A stretch of DNA of 22,847 nt from JALZHR01 sp036389695. Its GTDB lineage: Bacteria > Acidobacteriota > Blastocatellia > Pyrinomonadales > Pyrinomonadaceae. Below, piece after piece: positions 14,626 through 22,436 of this stretch. Every line of letters starts with the position of its first letter. Position 1 is the stretch's first letter. Location of the stretch: contig DASVWG010000193.1 in assembly GCA_036389695.1 (NCBI GenBank), positions 1 through 22,847 on the forward strand, written 5' to 3'. Position numbers and translations under genes: made by a program. The notes below the pieces were generated by a model. The model was given only the letters and a program-made list of their open reading frames with translations, searched no databases and was not told the DNA's origin.

Positions 14626-15663
14626 TCAATTGCGCACGTTCAACCTGATAAATGTCACGGCGGGCTGCCCGGCTTGTGTCTTTACACGATAGATTGATTG
14701 CGGTTGAGGCTCTTCTCTCGTGAGTTGGCGGGTTTGCGCGCCGCAGGGATTCTGCGGTGATTTTTCTCTGGTTAACTGGCGGGTTTTCGAGCCGCAGGTA
14801 GAATTGGCTTCGGCTTTTGTGTAAATTTTATCTTCCTCGTCGCTGCGGCTGAATATTTCCGCGTTCGAGCTTGTTTCCAGCTCAATCAATTCAGCGAGAT
14901 TTTTTATTTTGCCTTCCCGGTCGATTTTTATGCCCGTCAAAGGTTTCGGCGAGATAATGACGGTCAGCAATTCTCCCGTATAATTCGCCTGTTTCGGATT
15001 TATCAGAAAATACGGCAAATCTTCGTTTTGGTCGGGAATATCGACCAGTAGTCCGGGTCGAACGGAATTGTCTTCGTCCATCGACGCCGGAAAAATCAGA
15101 AAAGGCTCGCCGTAGCTTCCGTCCAGATAAGTCTCGCTGTCAATCACATACAAATAGCCGACATCCGACGATTCGACCGCCAGGCGAACACGGTCGCCCC
15201 TTTGAAAAGGCGTATCGGGATTAACTCTTTCCGCCGTCCACAACTGGCGCTGATTGTTCACTAAAACGGGCAGTTTAAATCCGGTGTCGGACGAACGCGA
15301 CGGGCGCAGCTTCCACATCGTCACGCCGACTTCCGAAACCTTTTCCGGCTTGTTTGTTTTGGTTGCATTGTTTGTCGCCTGCGGCTTTGCCTGATTGGCT
15401 TTGCGGCGAACGATATTTTTATCCTGCCTGACGTATTTATAAGTCGCGCGCCGCGGCTTCTGATTTTTAACGTTCGCTTTACTGCTATTGCGGTTAGTTT
15501 TGCCCGTCAAACCGGAAGAAGCTGCCGCCGGTCGCTGGCTTATGAAATCGTCGGAAGTGATTGAACGAGTTTTCGTGTCATCCTGCGCCGAAATAAAACT
15601 GACTGAAACAAAAAGCCCGATTAGCACAAATAGAATTTGCGCCGATAATTGTTGTATTTTCAT
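14626..15663 (-). CDS. Secreted DUF4384 protein
   Basis: This 345-residue protein has a signal peptide (MKIQQLSAQILFVLIGLFVS, VSFISAQ), then a basic, Asn/Lys-rich linker (about 30-110). The DUF4384 domain covers about 115-260: LWTAERVNPDTPFQRGDRVR, then VGYLYVIDSETYLDGSYGEP and PYFLINPKQANYTGELLTVI. DUF4384 is a beta domain of unknown function, often joined to Ser/Thr kinases or caspase-like proteases. The same domain closes the kinase at 19157-20977. Near the C-terminus a segment is duplicated (CGSKTRQLTREKSPQ and CGAQTRQLTREEPQP, about residues 290-320), with one Cys each that could form a disulfide. It is the last gene before the terminator and lies 130 bases after the metacaspase-like gene. 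Confidence 0.75.
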   Translation of the reverse strand: MKIQQLSAQILFVLIGLFVSVSFISAQDDTKTRSITSDDFISQRPAAASSGLTGKTNRNSSKANVKNQKPRRATYKYVRQDKNIVRRKANQAKPQATNNATKTNKPEKVSEVGVTMWKLRPSRSSDTGFKLPVLVNNQRQLWTAERVNPDTPFQRGDRVRLAVESSDVGYLYVIDSETYLDGSYGEPFLIFPASMDEDNSVRPGLLVDIPDQNEDLPYFLINPKQANYTGELLTVIISPKPLTGIKIDREGKIKNLAELIELETSSNAEIFSRSDEEDKIYTKAEANSTCGSKTRQLTREKSPQNPCGAQTRQLTREEPQPQSIYRVKTQAGQPAVTFIRLNVRN

Positions 15664-15793
15664 ATTTATAAAACAGCCGCTCGTCTCGCAAAACTTAGTT
15701 GTTTTTCTTTCAAATTTCTTCTAAAAATCGTAAAACCCGATGCCGTAAATATCGACAAAAGCTTCTCCGCCATTTGGCGGCAACCGGCGAAAA

Positions 15794-17164
15794 TCATTTT
15801 ATGACCGCCATTTCCAGACTGGAGCTTAAATTCGAGAACAGGCGCGGATTTTGTTTTTCATTGGTTTCGGCGCGAACCGTTTGCCGGACAAAAGTAAAAA
15901 GCTCGTCGGTAGAAATTATTTTATCGAAATTCAAATCGGCGTTTCCGCGCAAGCCGTTGAGCAGCGCCCAGGTGAAGACGCCGTGTCCGCCGCCCCAGGA
16001 TTCGCTTTCGCGCGAGGTTTCATTAATATCGGAAGAAGTCAGGATGGCGCGACCGCTTGAGCTAAACAGACGGGCGGAGGCTTCGTTGATATCATTTCTG
16101 ACCTCGACCTCTCTTTCCAGTTTTCGTTCTCCGATTTCGCGTTCGTTTTTTCCGGTTTTGCCCGCCGCTTTATTATCACGCGGCGCGACGACGATTTTTC
16201 TGCCGCTGACGCCGGCGCTGTGGCAAGTATCGAGCAGAAAAATCGCCCGTTTTGATTTTAGTTTGGTATCGATAATTTGTTTCAGCTCGGTCATCGGAAA
16301 TCCGGTGTTTTTCAAATCGGCGACCTTTGAATCGTAAACTAAAAAATAAAGCTCGCGCGGGTTAAACGGGTCGGGCGTGCCGTGTCCGGCGAGAAAAAAT
16401 AAAACAAGGTCGGTTTCGGTCGCTTTCGATAAAAAGCGATTCAGCGAATCACGCACGGCGCTCAAAGTGGCGTTTTTGTTCGTCAGATAGAGAATATTCT
16501 GCGGATTGAAGCCTCCCGCTCGCGTCATCCAGTCGTTAAGCGCTTCGGCGTCTTTATCGGCATAACTCAGATTATTCAAGCCTATGTCATTGTATTGATA
16601 CTCGGAAACGCCGATGACGACGGCAAACTTCCGTCCGGAAAAGCCCATTTGCGACGAGCCTTTTGTCGTTGCGGGCGAATTTTCACCGTTTTGGGCGCTG
16701 CCTGTTTTGATTTTCGCCTCCGTTTGTTTCACGGCGGCAGCGGCATTCGTAATGACTATAAACGAACCGTAAAATCGCTTGGCATCACGGCTGACGGCTT
16801 CGATTTCAAAAAAATTTTCCTTTGCCTGAAGTCGAAAACCGGCGATTCTGTTTAAATCGCAGCGCAACACTTTTCCGGCGCTGGCGGCATTCTGCGAGCA
16901 GGCGATATTTGCCGATTGCCGGTTGATGCGCACCTTAATTTTACTCCACTCAATCGCATCGGCATCCGGGTTTAAAATCCAGAATTTGACCACGTTCACG
17001 TCGGTGCGGGAAACGTAGCTTTTCGGCTCCGTTATCTGTCCGGTATTTAATTCAGGGAACTCGAACGCGAAAGGCGTGCGCTCGGTTTGCTGCGGAAAAA
17101 CCGGTAAATTCAGGAAACAGTACAAGATTGTTACTAAAAAATAAGTTGAGACAGATATTTTCAT
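15794..17164 (-). CDS. Secreted metacaspase-like C14 protease
   Basis: This 456-residue protein has a signal peptide (VTILYCFLNLPVFPQ), an N-terminal beta-rich domain (about 30-140) and a caspase p20-like domain from about 178 (KFAVVIGVSEYQYNDIGLNN). The catalytic dyad is H261 (LFFLAGHGTPD) and C314 (IFLLDTCHSAG). D312 two residues before the Cys is the metacaspase feature associated with basic P1 specificity. A very basic and acidic linker, about 320-355 (GRKIVVAPRDNKAAGKTGKN, then EREIGERKLEREVE), separates it from the p10-like part (ARLFSSSGRAILTSSDINET, then HGVFTWALLNGLRG). This linker is the usual place for self-cleavage after Arg or Lys. AGGAG lies 9 bases before the ATG. It sits between an M48 protease and a DUF4384 protein. 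Confidence 0.85.
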   Translation of the reverse strand: MKISVSTYFLVTILYCFLNLPVFPQQTERTPFAFEFPELNTGQITEPKSYVSRTDVNVVKFWILNPDADAIEWSKIKVRINRQSANIACSQNAASAGKVLRCDLNRIAGFRLQAKENFFEIEAVSRDAKRFYGSFIVITNAAAAVKQTEAKIKTGSAQNGENSPATTKGSSQMGFSGRKFAVVIGVSEYQYNDIGLNNLSYADKDAEALNDWMTRAGGFNPQNILYLTNKNATLSAVRDSLNRFLSKATETDLVLFFLAGHGTPDPFNPRELYFLVYDSKVADLKNTGFPMTELKQIIDTKLKSKRAIFLLDTCHSAGVSGRKIVVAPRDNKAAGKTGKNEREIGERKLEREVEVRNDINEASARLFSSSGRAILTSSDINETSRESESWGGGHGVFTWALLNGLRGNADLNFDKIISTDELFTFVRQTVRAETNEKQNPRLFSNLSSSLEMAVIK

Positions 17165-17197
17165 CGTCGATTTCTCCTAAACGCGTTTCCGCAGATG

Positions 17198-17245
17198 ATG
17201 TTTTCACTCTGCAAATTTTACCGGCAATTTACAGAGTGAAAACAT
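17198..17245. repeat. 14-bp perfect hairpin between the M48 and metacaspase genes
   Basis: ATGTTTTCACTCTG (17198-17211) and CAGAGTGAAAACAT (17232-17245) pair perfectly, and AAATT/AATTT extends the stem inward past one mismatch. It occupies almost the whole gap after the M48 stop (17267) and before the metacaspase ribosome binding site. No clear T-run follows on the minus strand. It may be an RNA processing or stability element that sets unequal expression, or a partial terminator. Confidence 0.65.
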
Positions 17246-17266
17246 TAGCGCCGAATCTTTGACGGC

Positions 17267-19012
17267 TTAAGGATTTTTTCCGCCTTTACGGGTTTTGGGC
17301 GCGGGCGGCGCGGTCGCCGGTTCCACTTTTACAGGAGGCGTCGTAACCGCTCCGCCGCCGACCGTCGGGCGTGAACCGACGACCGAATTCTGAGCGGCAG
17401 TCGTATTGACCGCCGGAGTCGCGCGGTAATCCAAAACGCCTAAATCCTGCATAAAATCGTAGATAAATTCCATATTAGCCGGTAATGACCCGCCGTTTTC
17501 GCGTTGATAGATGGAAACATACGTGCGTAAATCCTGCATAATCAGCGGCGCTTCATTCGGATTTCGCGCGCCGAGCCGCAGCATCGCGCGAAACAGATAC
17601 GGTTCGGCAATGGTCTGGCGTTGATCCATCGAAATCGCCTGGGTTAAATTTTGCAGCGCTTTCGAGATTTCCGAAGAATTCCGCGCCGTTTGTTTCAGGA
17701 CCTTACCGTAATAATAATAGGCGGACGGGTCGTTGCTGCGAATGCCAATCGAATCTTCGAGATTGTCGCGCGACATTTCAAACATATCGAATTGAAAGGC
17801 GCGTATTCCGTTATCGCGTTTGACTAACGCCATCACCGATTGAAACTCTTCGGATGAAGCAATCAGCTCTCCGGCATCGAGCTTCTTCAGGATTTCGGGA
17901 GCGAGCGTTTCGCTGAGCATTCGCGCAATCCCGCGCATTCCGGTCAAAGCCAGATTTTTGTCGCGTTTTTCTTTCAAATCGGCGGCACCGACCGTCGTAT
18001 CGGCTTTGATAAACTGCTGCGAGCTGGCGTTAAAAATATCGAGCCGTTCTTTGATTCGGGTCGGGTCGGCGATAAAGCCCGTCTGCGAACGCGGGTCGGA
18101 AGTCAGCGTTTTCATTCGTTCATAAAGCTTCGGAATCTCGCGGACGTCGTAATTGCGCGCAAACATATATTTCATCGCTTCGAGGTCGGCTTCGTCTTCC
18201 TGCACGGTTTCCCATTCAAAAGTCTCGTCCACTCCATAGGCTTTCAAAACGTTGGCGACCGCTATCAGAATGGTGCTCTGGGAATTTGCCGCCATAGTTC
18301 TGAAAAGCATCGTCCACGGCTCTTTTTTCTCCATATAAGGCTTGGTGCCGACATCTACCAGAATATCTTCAAACCAGTGGTCTTTTTCGATATGCGCAAT
18401 TTCGTGACTCAGGATATAAGCAAGCTGCGCTTCGTTATCGATGATGGATAAATAACCGGTCGAGATATAGATTGTGCCGGTCGAGAGCGAACGCGATTGT
18501 GGAACGGGGTCCTGAATAATCTTAAAAGCGAAAAGCCTGGTCGAATTGCCCGGCACCAGCGACTGACCGACGCGGTTGACGTAGTCCTGAGCCAGCGGGT
18601 TTTCATATAAAGTGTTGTCAAACTGTATTTTATCGCCGTCCTTGGTCACCAGTTTGCCGTTCGAATAGCGTGTGTTGATAATATAAGCTTCACGCGTCTG
18701 GTCTTGTCGAACTTTGCGGTAACGGTCGTCGACGGCGTCTTTAAAGCTCGGGTCGGTTTGATATTTATCGAGCGCGAAAATCTTGATTTTTTGATAACGC
18801 CGTTCGCGTTTTGCCTGCTGTTTGCTGGCGATTTCTTCGGCTTTGGTGGCTTTCTCTTTTTTCTTTTGCTCTTCACTCTTTTTCTTGTCGTCTTGTTTTG
18901 AATCCTGAGCGAAAACATCAATTGATAGAAAACAAATTAACGTTAAAGCGATAACAAAAAATTGTTTCGCGGCGATTTTCCAACCGGAGTTGGACAAATG
19001 ATTAATAAGCAT
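17267..19012 (-). CDS. Secreted M48-family zinc metalloprotease
   Basis: This 581-residue protein has a signal peptide (about 14-36, AKQFFVIALTLICFLSIDVF) and a long Lys/Glu-rich helical segment (about 38-75). The M48 catalytic domain has HEIAH (H203, E204, H207) and the third-ligand region QEDEADLEAMKYM (E274). The stretch VPQSRSLSTGTIYISTGYLS is the conserved M48 run-up. The C-terminal half is helical, TPR-like in places (NDPSAYYYYGKVLKQTARNS), and ends in a Pro/Thr-rich tail. Relatives such as BepA degrade or sort misfolded outer-membrane proteins; this protein is exported but has no lipobox. AGGAG lies 7 bases before the ATG. It follows the kinase gene after 144 bases on the same strand. 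Confidence 0.85.
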   Translation of the reverse strand: MLINHLSNSGWKIAAKQFFVIALTLICFLSIDVFAQDSKQDDKKKSEEQKKKEKATKAEEIASKQQAKRERRYQKIKIFALDKYQTDPSFKDAVDDRYRKVRQDQTREAYIINTRYSNGKLVTKDGDKIQFDNTLYENPLAQDYVNRVGQSLVPGNSTRLFAFKIIQDPVPQSRSLSTGTIYISTGYLSIIDNEAQLAYILSHEIAHIEKDHWFEDILVDVGTKPYMEKKEPWTMLFRTMAANSQSTILIAVANVLKAYGVDETFEWETVQEDEADLEAMKYMFARNYDVREIPKLYERMKTLTSDPRSQTGFIADPTRIKERLDIFNASSQQFIKADTTVGAADLKEKRDKNLALTGMRGIARMLSETLAPEILKKLDAGELIASSEEFQSVMALVKRDNGIRAFQFDMFEMSRDNLEDSIGIRSNDPSAYYYYGKVLKQTARNSSEISKALQNLTQAISMDQRQTIAEPYLFRAMLRLGARNPNEAPLIMQDLRTYVSIYQRENGGSLPANMEFIYDFMQDLGVLDYRATPAVNTTAAQNSVVGSRPTVGGGAVTTPPVKVEPATAPPAPKTRKGGKNP

Positions 19013-19046
19013 ATTTTTTCTCCTGTTCCATTGAATTTTGTCAGTG

Positions 19047-19076
19047 ATATTTCAAAACAATATTGAGATGAAATAT
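19047..19076. repeat. Inverted repeat upstream of the M48 gene
   Basis: ATATTTCA (19047-19054) is matched exactly by TGAAATAT (19069-19076), in the 144-base gap between the kinase stop and the M48 start. It may be an operator for an internal promoter. No clear promoter hexamers could be assigned. Confidence 0.35.
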
Positions 19077-19156
19077 ATATTTTCTTAATTCTTCAGGCGA
19101 GAGAATTTCTCACCCGTATGAGAGCCGAACTTTTTTTCTCAAACATTCAAAATTAT

Positions 19157-20977
19157 TTACCTGTGTTCCAGTTCTATCCGGTAAGCGAGGGCGTCGCCTT
19201 TGCCCCTGACGACGGTTTGCTGGCTTGCCGTGTCTTTGCTCGCTTCGGTTATTTTATCTTTATACCTGACCAAAAAATCTTTCAGCTTTTTCACGCTCGC
19301 CTCGTCCGTCAGCTTTCCTTGCCCGTCGAACGCCGATTGGCGCGCGGCTTCCAAATCGTCCTGTTTCGTCGTCGTCCAGATAAGCCAGACGACTTCGGTT
19401 CCGCGCGCGCCGCCGAAAGTATTTTGATTTGTTTCGATTAGCTGTTTCGCTTTGATTTCCGCCGAGCCTTTGTTTGTTTTCAGTGTCGGATAAAGTATGT
19501 TGTAGACAATATCGCCCTGCGCGTCTTTATCCTCGTTAAAAAAATAGATAAATCCCGCCGCATCGCTCTTGAAATTTATTTTAAATTTATAACCGTTTTC
19601 AAAAATTTCTCGTCCCGAAGATTTAAACGGCTCTTCAAACGGATTTCCGTCTCTCATTTTTTGGACGGTCAGAAAATAAACCAGCTCGTGCGACGCGGCG
19701 TCCGCCAGCGGTGCGGAGTTCGTATTCGTATCAGATTTATTTGCCGACCCGCTTTGATTCGCGCTTTGCCAAATTACCAGACCAATCGGAATCGAGACCG
19801 CCGTTAAAACCAATAAACAAAGCAAGCCGAAGACCAGCTTCTTATTTGATTTCTTTTTTGGCGGCTCCGGTAAATTTACATTCGGAAAATTGCTCTCTCT
19901 AATGTCGATTGCCGGTTCGGTCGGGGCAGGCGTAATGATTTCACCGGCTTTAAAGTCTGCGGCAGCGGTTTTTGCCGGTTCGGGCATTTGTGAATCTTTA
20001 TTAGTTTTATAATTTGCCTTCGCGCGCAGAGCGTTTGCCAGAGCGCGTCCGAAGGCGCGAGCGTTTTGCGGTCTTTTTCCCGCTTCGAATTCCAGCGCCG
20101 CAAGCAAGATTTTTTCCGCTTCAGCCGGTAAGTCGCGCCGCAGGTCGCCGGGCAAAGTCCGCACGCCCTGCTTTTGCAATTCAAACATCTCGACGATTGA
20201 TTCCGGCTTGAAAGGCAATTCACCGGTCAACATTTCATAAACGACAATCGCAAAAGCGTAGATATCGACTGCCGGAGTTTGTTCGAGTTTTCCCCAAAGC
20301 TGTTCCGGCGCGATATACAGAAGAGTGCCGATGCTGCGCTGGGTTGCGGTAGCCGCTGCCAATTGCGAATCTTCCACGCGGGCGATACCGAAATCAATCA
20401 GACGCACGCGGTCAAATCCTTCTTCGCGCGGCGTAAGCATTATATTGGCGGGCTTGATGTCGCGGTGCAGTATCTTTTTAGAATGAGCGGTACTTAAAGC
20501 GTCCGTAATCGCTTCGGTAATATGCGCGACAAAATCAAACGGCAGCTTTTTGTTTAGCTGAAGAACGCGGCGCAGAGAATAGCCTTCGATAAACTCCATC
20601 ACCATAAACGGGTTGCCGTCCAATAAAGTGCCCGAATCGAGAATACTGACGATGTTCGGATGGTCGAGTCGAATTAAAGCTTCTTTTTCGTGCAGAAACT
20701 TGCGGGCAACGTCTTCGTCTTTAACCAGAGATTTTTTCAGAATCTTGACAACCGTTTTCCTGCCCATCAATTTCATATCTCTGGCAAGATAAACCAGCCC
20801 GATTCCGCCCGCATCCGCGCCGTCTTCGGTCAAATCCTTCTCAATCAAAAACCGCCCGTCCAGCGTCTGCCCGACAATCGCGTCGGATTTCTGAAAATCA
20901 ACGGTTATAATCTCCGTCTCAACCGAAAGTTGGGCTCTGGAGATATCTCCTTCCCATTCATTTTTTTTAGCGGTCAT
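19157..20977 (-). CDS. Membrane Ser/Thr protein kinase with C-terminal DUF4384
   Basis: This 606-residue Hanks-type kinase has K78 (TVVKIL), the catalytic loop HRDIKPANIM (D173), DFG (D195) and the APE-like IAPEQLW. The glycine loop is atypical (EDGADAGGIGLVY). A juxtamembrane Pro/Ala-rich linker, one membrane span (about 385-408, LVFGLLCLLVLTAVSIPIGL) and an outside domain follow. That domain (ELVYFLTVQKMRDGNPFEEP, then DAAGFIYFFNEDKD) is DUF4384-like, so the kinase presumably senses an extracytoplasmic signal through it. The same domain type is found free in the secreted product at 14626-15663, suggesting competition or signalling between the two; inference. No ribosome binding site is evident before the ATG. 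It heads a four-gene minus-strand run. Confidence 0.9.
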   Translation of the reverse strand: MTAKKNEWEGDISRAQLSVETEIITVDFQKSDAIVGQTLDGRFLIEKDLTEDGADAGGIGLVYLARDMKLMGRKTVVKILKKSLVKDEDVARKFLHEKEALIRLDHPNIVSILDSGTLLDGNPFMVMEFIEGYSLRRVLQLNKKLPFDFVAHITEAITDALSTAHSKKILHRDIKPANIMLTPREEGFDRVRLIDFGIARVEDSQLAAATATQRSIGTLLYIAPEQLWGKLEQTPAVDIYAFAIVVYEMLTGELPFKPESIVEMFELQKQGVRTLPGDLRRDLPAEAEKILLAALEFEAGKRPQNARAFGRALANALRAKANYKTNKDSQMPEPAKTAAADFKAGEIITPAPTEPAIDIRESNFPNVNLPEPPKKKSNKKLVFGLLCLLVLTAVSIPIGLVIWQSANQSGSANKSDTNTNSAPLADAASHELVYFLTVQKMRDGNPFEEPFKSSGREIFENGYKFKINFKSDAAGFIYFFNEDKDAQGDIVYNILYPTLKTNKGSAEIKAKQLIETNQNTFGGARGTEVVWLIWTTTKQDDLEAARQSAFDGQGKLTDEASVKKLKDFLVRYKDKITEASKDTASQQTVVRGKGDALAYRIELEHR

Positions 20978-21284
20978 TATTTAATAGTGTTTCTCTAGCA
21001 ATTTCAAAAATTTCGGGCGCATATTTATTGCCGGAACAGAGCTTTTTGCCGAAAATGCCGGATACTTTGGCAATCGCTTCTTTATGAGCTGCCGATTATC
21101 GTAAAAGTAAAGATTGCAATATATTTGAATAATAAGGACGCCCCGCTTAACTACAAGGCACAACAAAGCAGGAGGTCGAATACTTAAACTACCAGAATGA
21201 TTTCTGCTATTATCATCTGTTTCCCTGCAATGTCAAGATTTTTTTTGGCAGCTGTAAAAAAATATATGATTGAGAATAAAAAAA
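20978..21284. other. Stretch upstream of the kinase gene
   Basis: No gene is supported. It should hold the promoter of the leftward kinase gene, but I could not assign convincing hexamers. An open minus-strand frame of 61 codons at 20981-21166 has no ribosome binding site and no family resemblance. Near 21240-21290 there are runs of T and A that mark the edge of the transposase remnant. Confidence 0.4.
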
Positions 21285-21503
21285 ATCCGGTTATGGACAT
21301 TTGTCGGTGAGACAAAAACAAAGCCCGCATCGTAACTGCCGTTGACCGCGCAACGCGCACGATAATCGGTCGAGCGGTTTGCGTCGAAAGAACATCGGCA
21401 GATTTTGCAGACGGCGGTTGACAGCGCGCCGCCAGCCGAAAATTATTACACGGATGGCTTTTTGATGTATCAGAATTTAAAATACCGGGGCGGACATTAT
21501 CTC
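21285..21503 (+). pseudogene. Degraded IS1-like transposase fragment
   Basis: Fragments of one transposase appear in different plus-strand frames. LWTFVGETKTK is at about 21290-21325, KARIVTAVDRATRTIIGRAV at about 21318-21380, and ENYYTDGFLMYQNLKYRGGH at about 21438-21500. These are in the order and with the residues expected of the IS1 DDE core (LWxFV, TAVDR, YYTDG). A stop and frameshifts separate them, so it is inactive. The N-terminal part is absent and the C-terminal part is cut off at the 3' end of the recombinase gene. I did not find terminal inverted repeats. Confidence 0.65.
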
Positions 21504-22436
21504 TTAGCTTGCAATGCGAAGTCCCAAATGATCACAAGGAGCATCAGTTAAATCCTGTTCAACTCCTAAATATTTCTCAGTCGTCTGAATCGAATCATGT
21601 CCGAGTGAAAGCTGAATCTGGTCAATCGGCGAACCGCCTTTATGAGCGAGTTTGGCAAACGTTCTTCTGAGGTCGTGCGGCGCGATTCCTTCATTTTTTA
21701 ATTTCTCTGCATAACTGACGACAATATCCCGAATCGCCTGCGGCGTAATCGATTCGCCCATCAAATTGCCGCCTTTATTCACCCGGCGAAAAACGAATCC
21801 TTCTTCCAGATGAGCCACAGTCTGCCACGCATCAATCGCCGCTTTCGCCCAGTTCGGCATCGGAACTGTCCGCACCTTGTCGCGCTTGCCGACAATATCG
21901 ACAATCGCCCAGCGTCCTTCTCGCTGTTCAATATGATGAAAGGAAAGTATCGAAGCTTCCGCCCGCCGCAGACCACAGCCGATTAAAACTGCCAAAAGCG
22001 CGCGGTCGCGGACTCCTTTGAGCGTTTTAACGTCAGGAGCATTCAGCCAGCGCTGAGCATCTTCTTTGGTCAACCAGTTGCCGGTTCTTCGTCCGCGAAA
22101 AGGCACGCCTTTGACGGCGCGGATTCCATTGGCGATTTTTGAATCGAGCAAAGCATTGTCTTCAGCTTCGGAAGCTAGTTTTCTAATCGCTGATAATTTT
22201 TGATTAATGGTTGAGGATGAAAGTTTCAGCGCGCGCAAAGATTTCACGTATCTCTGAATCAGAGCTTTATTAAGTTCCGGTCGATTCTGTCCGGCGTGCC
22301 AGACGAAAAATTCTTCCAGGTGTCTCTGATAAGCCCGTCGAGAGTTCTCAGACGGCAATCCATCAATAACCATCGCGATAATTTTCTTTTCGGCTGAAGT
22401 CAATTTCGGTTTAACGAGCGCCACGAAATTTTCCAT
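21504..22436 (-). CDS. Tyrosine recombinase/integrase (XerC/D-like)
   Basis: This 310-residue protein has an N-terminal SAM-like core-binding domain (about 10-100, NSRRAYQRHLEEFFVWHAGQ). The catalytic domain carries R157 (LIGCGLRRAEA), K184 (IVGKRDKVRTV), H254 and R257 (APHDLRRTFA), H280 (SLGHDSIQTT) and the nucleophile Y289 (EKYLGV). All six catalytic positions are present, so it should be active. The size fits plasmid multimer resolvases and integron-integrase-like enzymes more than large phage integrases. It reads away from an inverted repeat (22523-22560) and an iteron-like array (22596-22687), which fits a resolvase next to an origin. Start at the ATG at 22436; no Shine-Dalgarno is seen. 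Its 3' end touches an IS1-like remnant. Confidence 0.9.
   Translation of the reverse strand: MENFVALVKPKLTSAEKKIIAMVIDGLPSENSRRAYQRHLEEFFVWHAGQNRPELNKALIQRYVKSLRALKLSSSTINQKLSAIRKLASEAEDNALLDSKIANGIRAVKGVPFRGRRTGNWLTKEDAQRWLNAPDVKTLKGVRDRALLAVLIGCGLRRAEASILSFHHIEQREGRWAIVDIVGKRDKVRTVPMPNWAKAAIDAWQTVAHLEEGFVFRRVNKGGNLMGESITPQAIRDIVVSYAEKLKNEGIAPHDLRRTFAKLAHKGGSPIDQIQLSLGHDSIQTTEKYLGVEQDLTDAPCDHLGLRIAS

Noticed and set aside
15699..16337. Plus-strand frame of 212 codons
   Set aside because: It is antisense to the metacaspase-like gene, with Ser/Arg/Phe-rich composition typical of a shadow.
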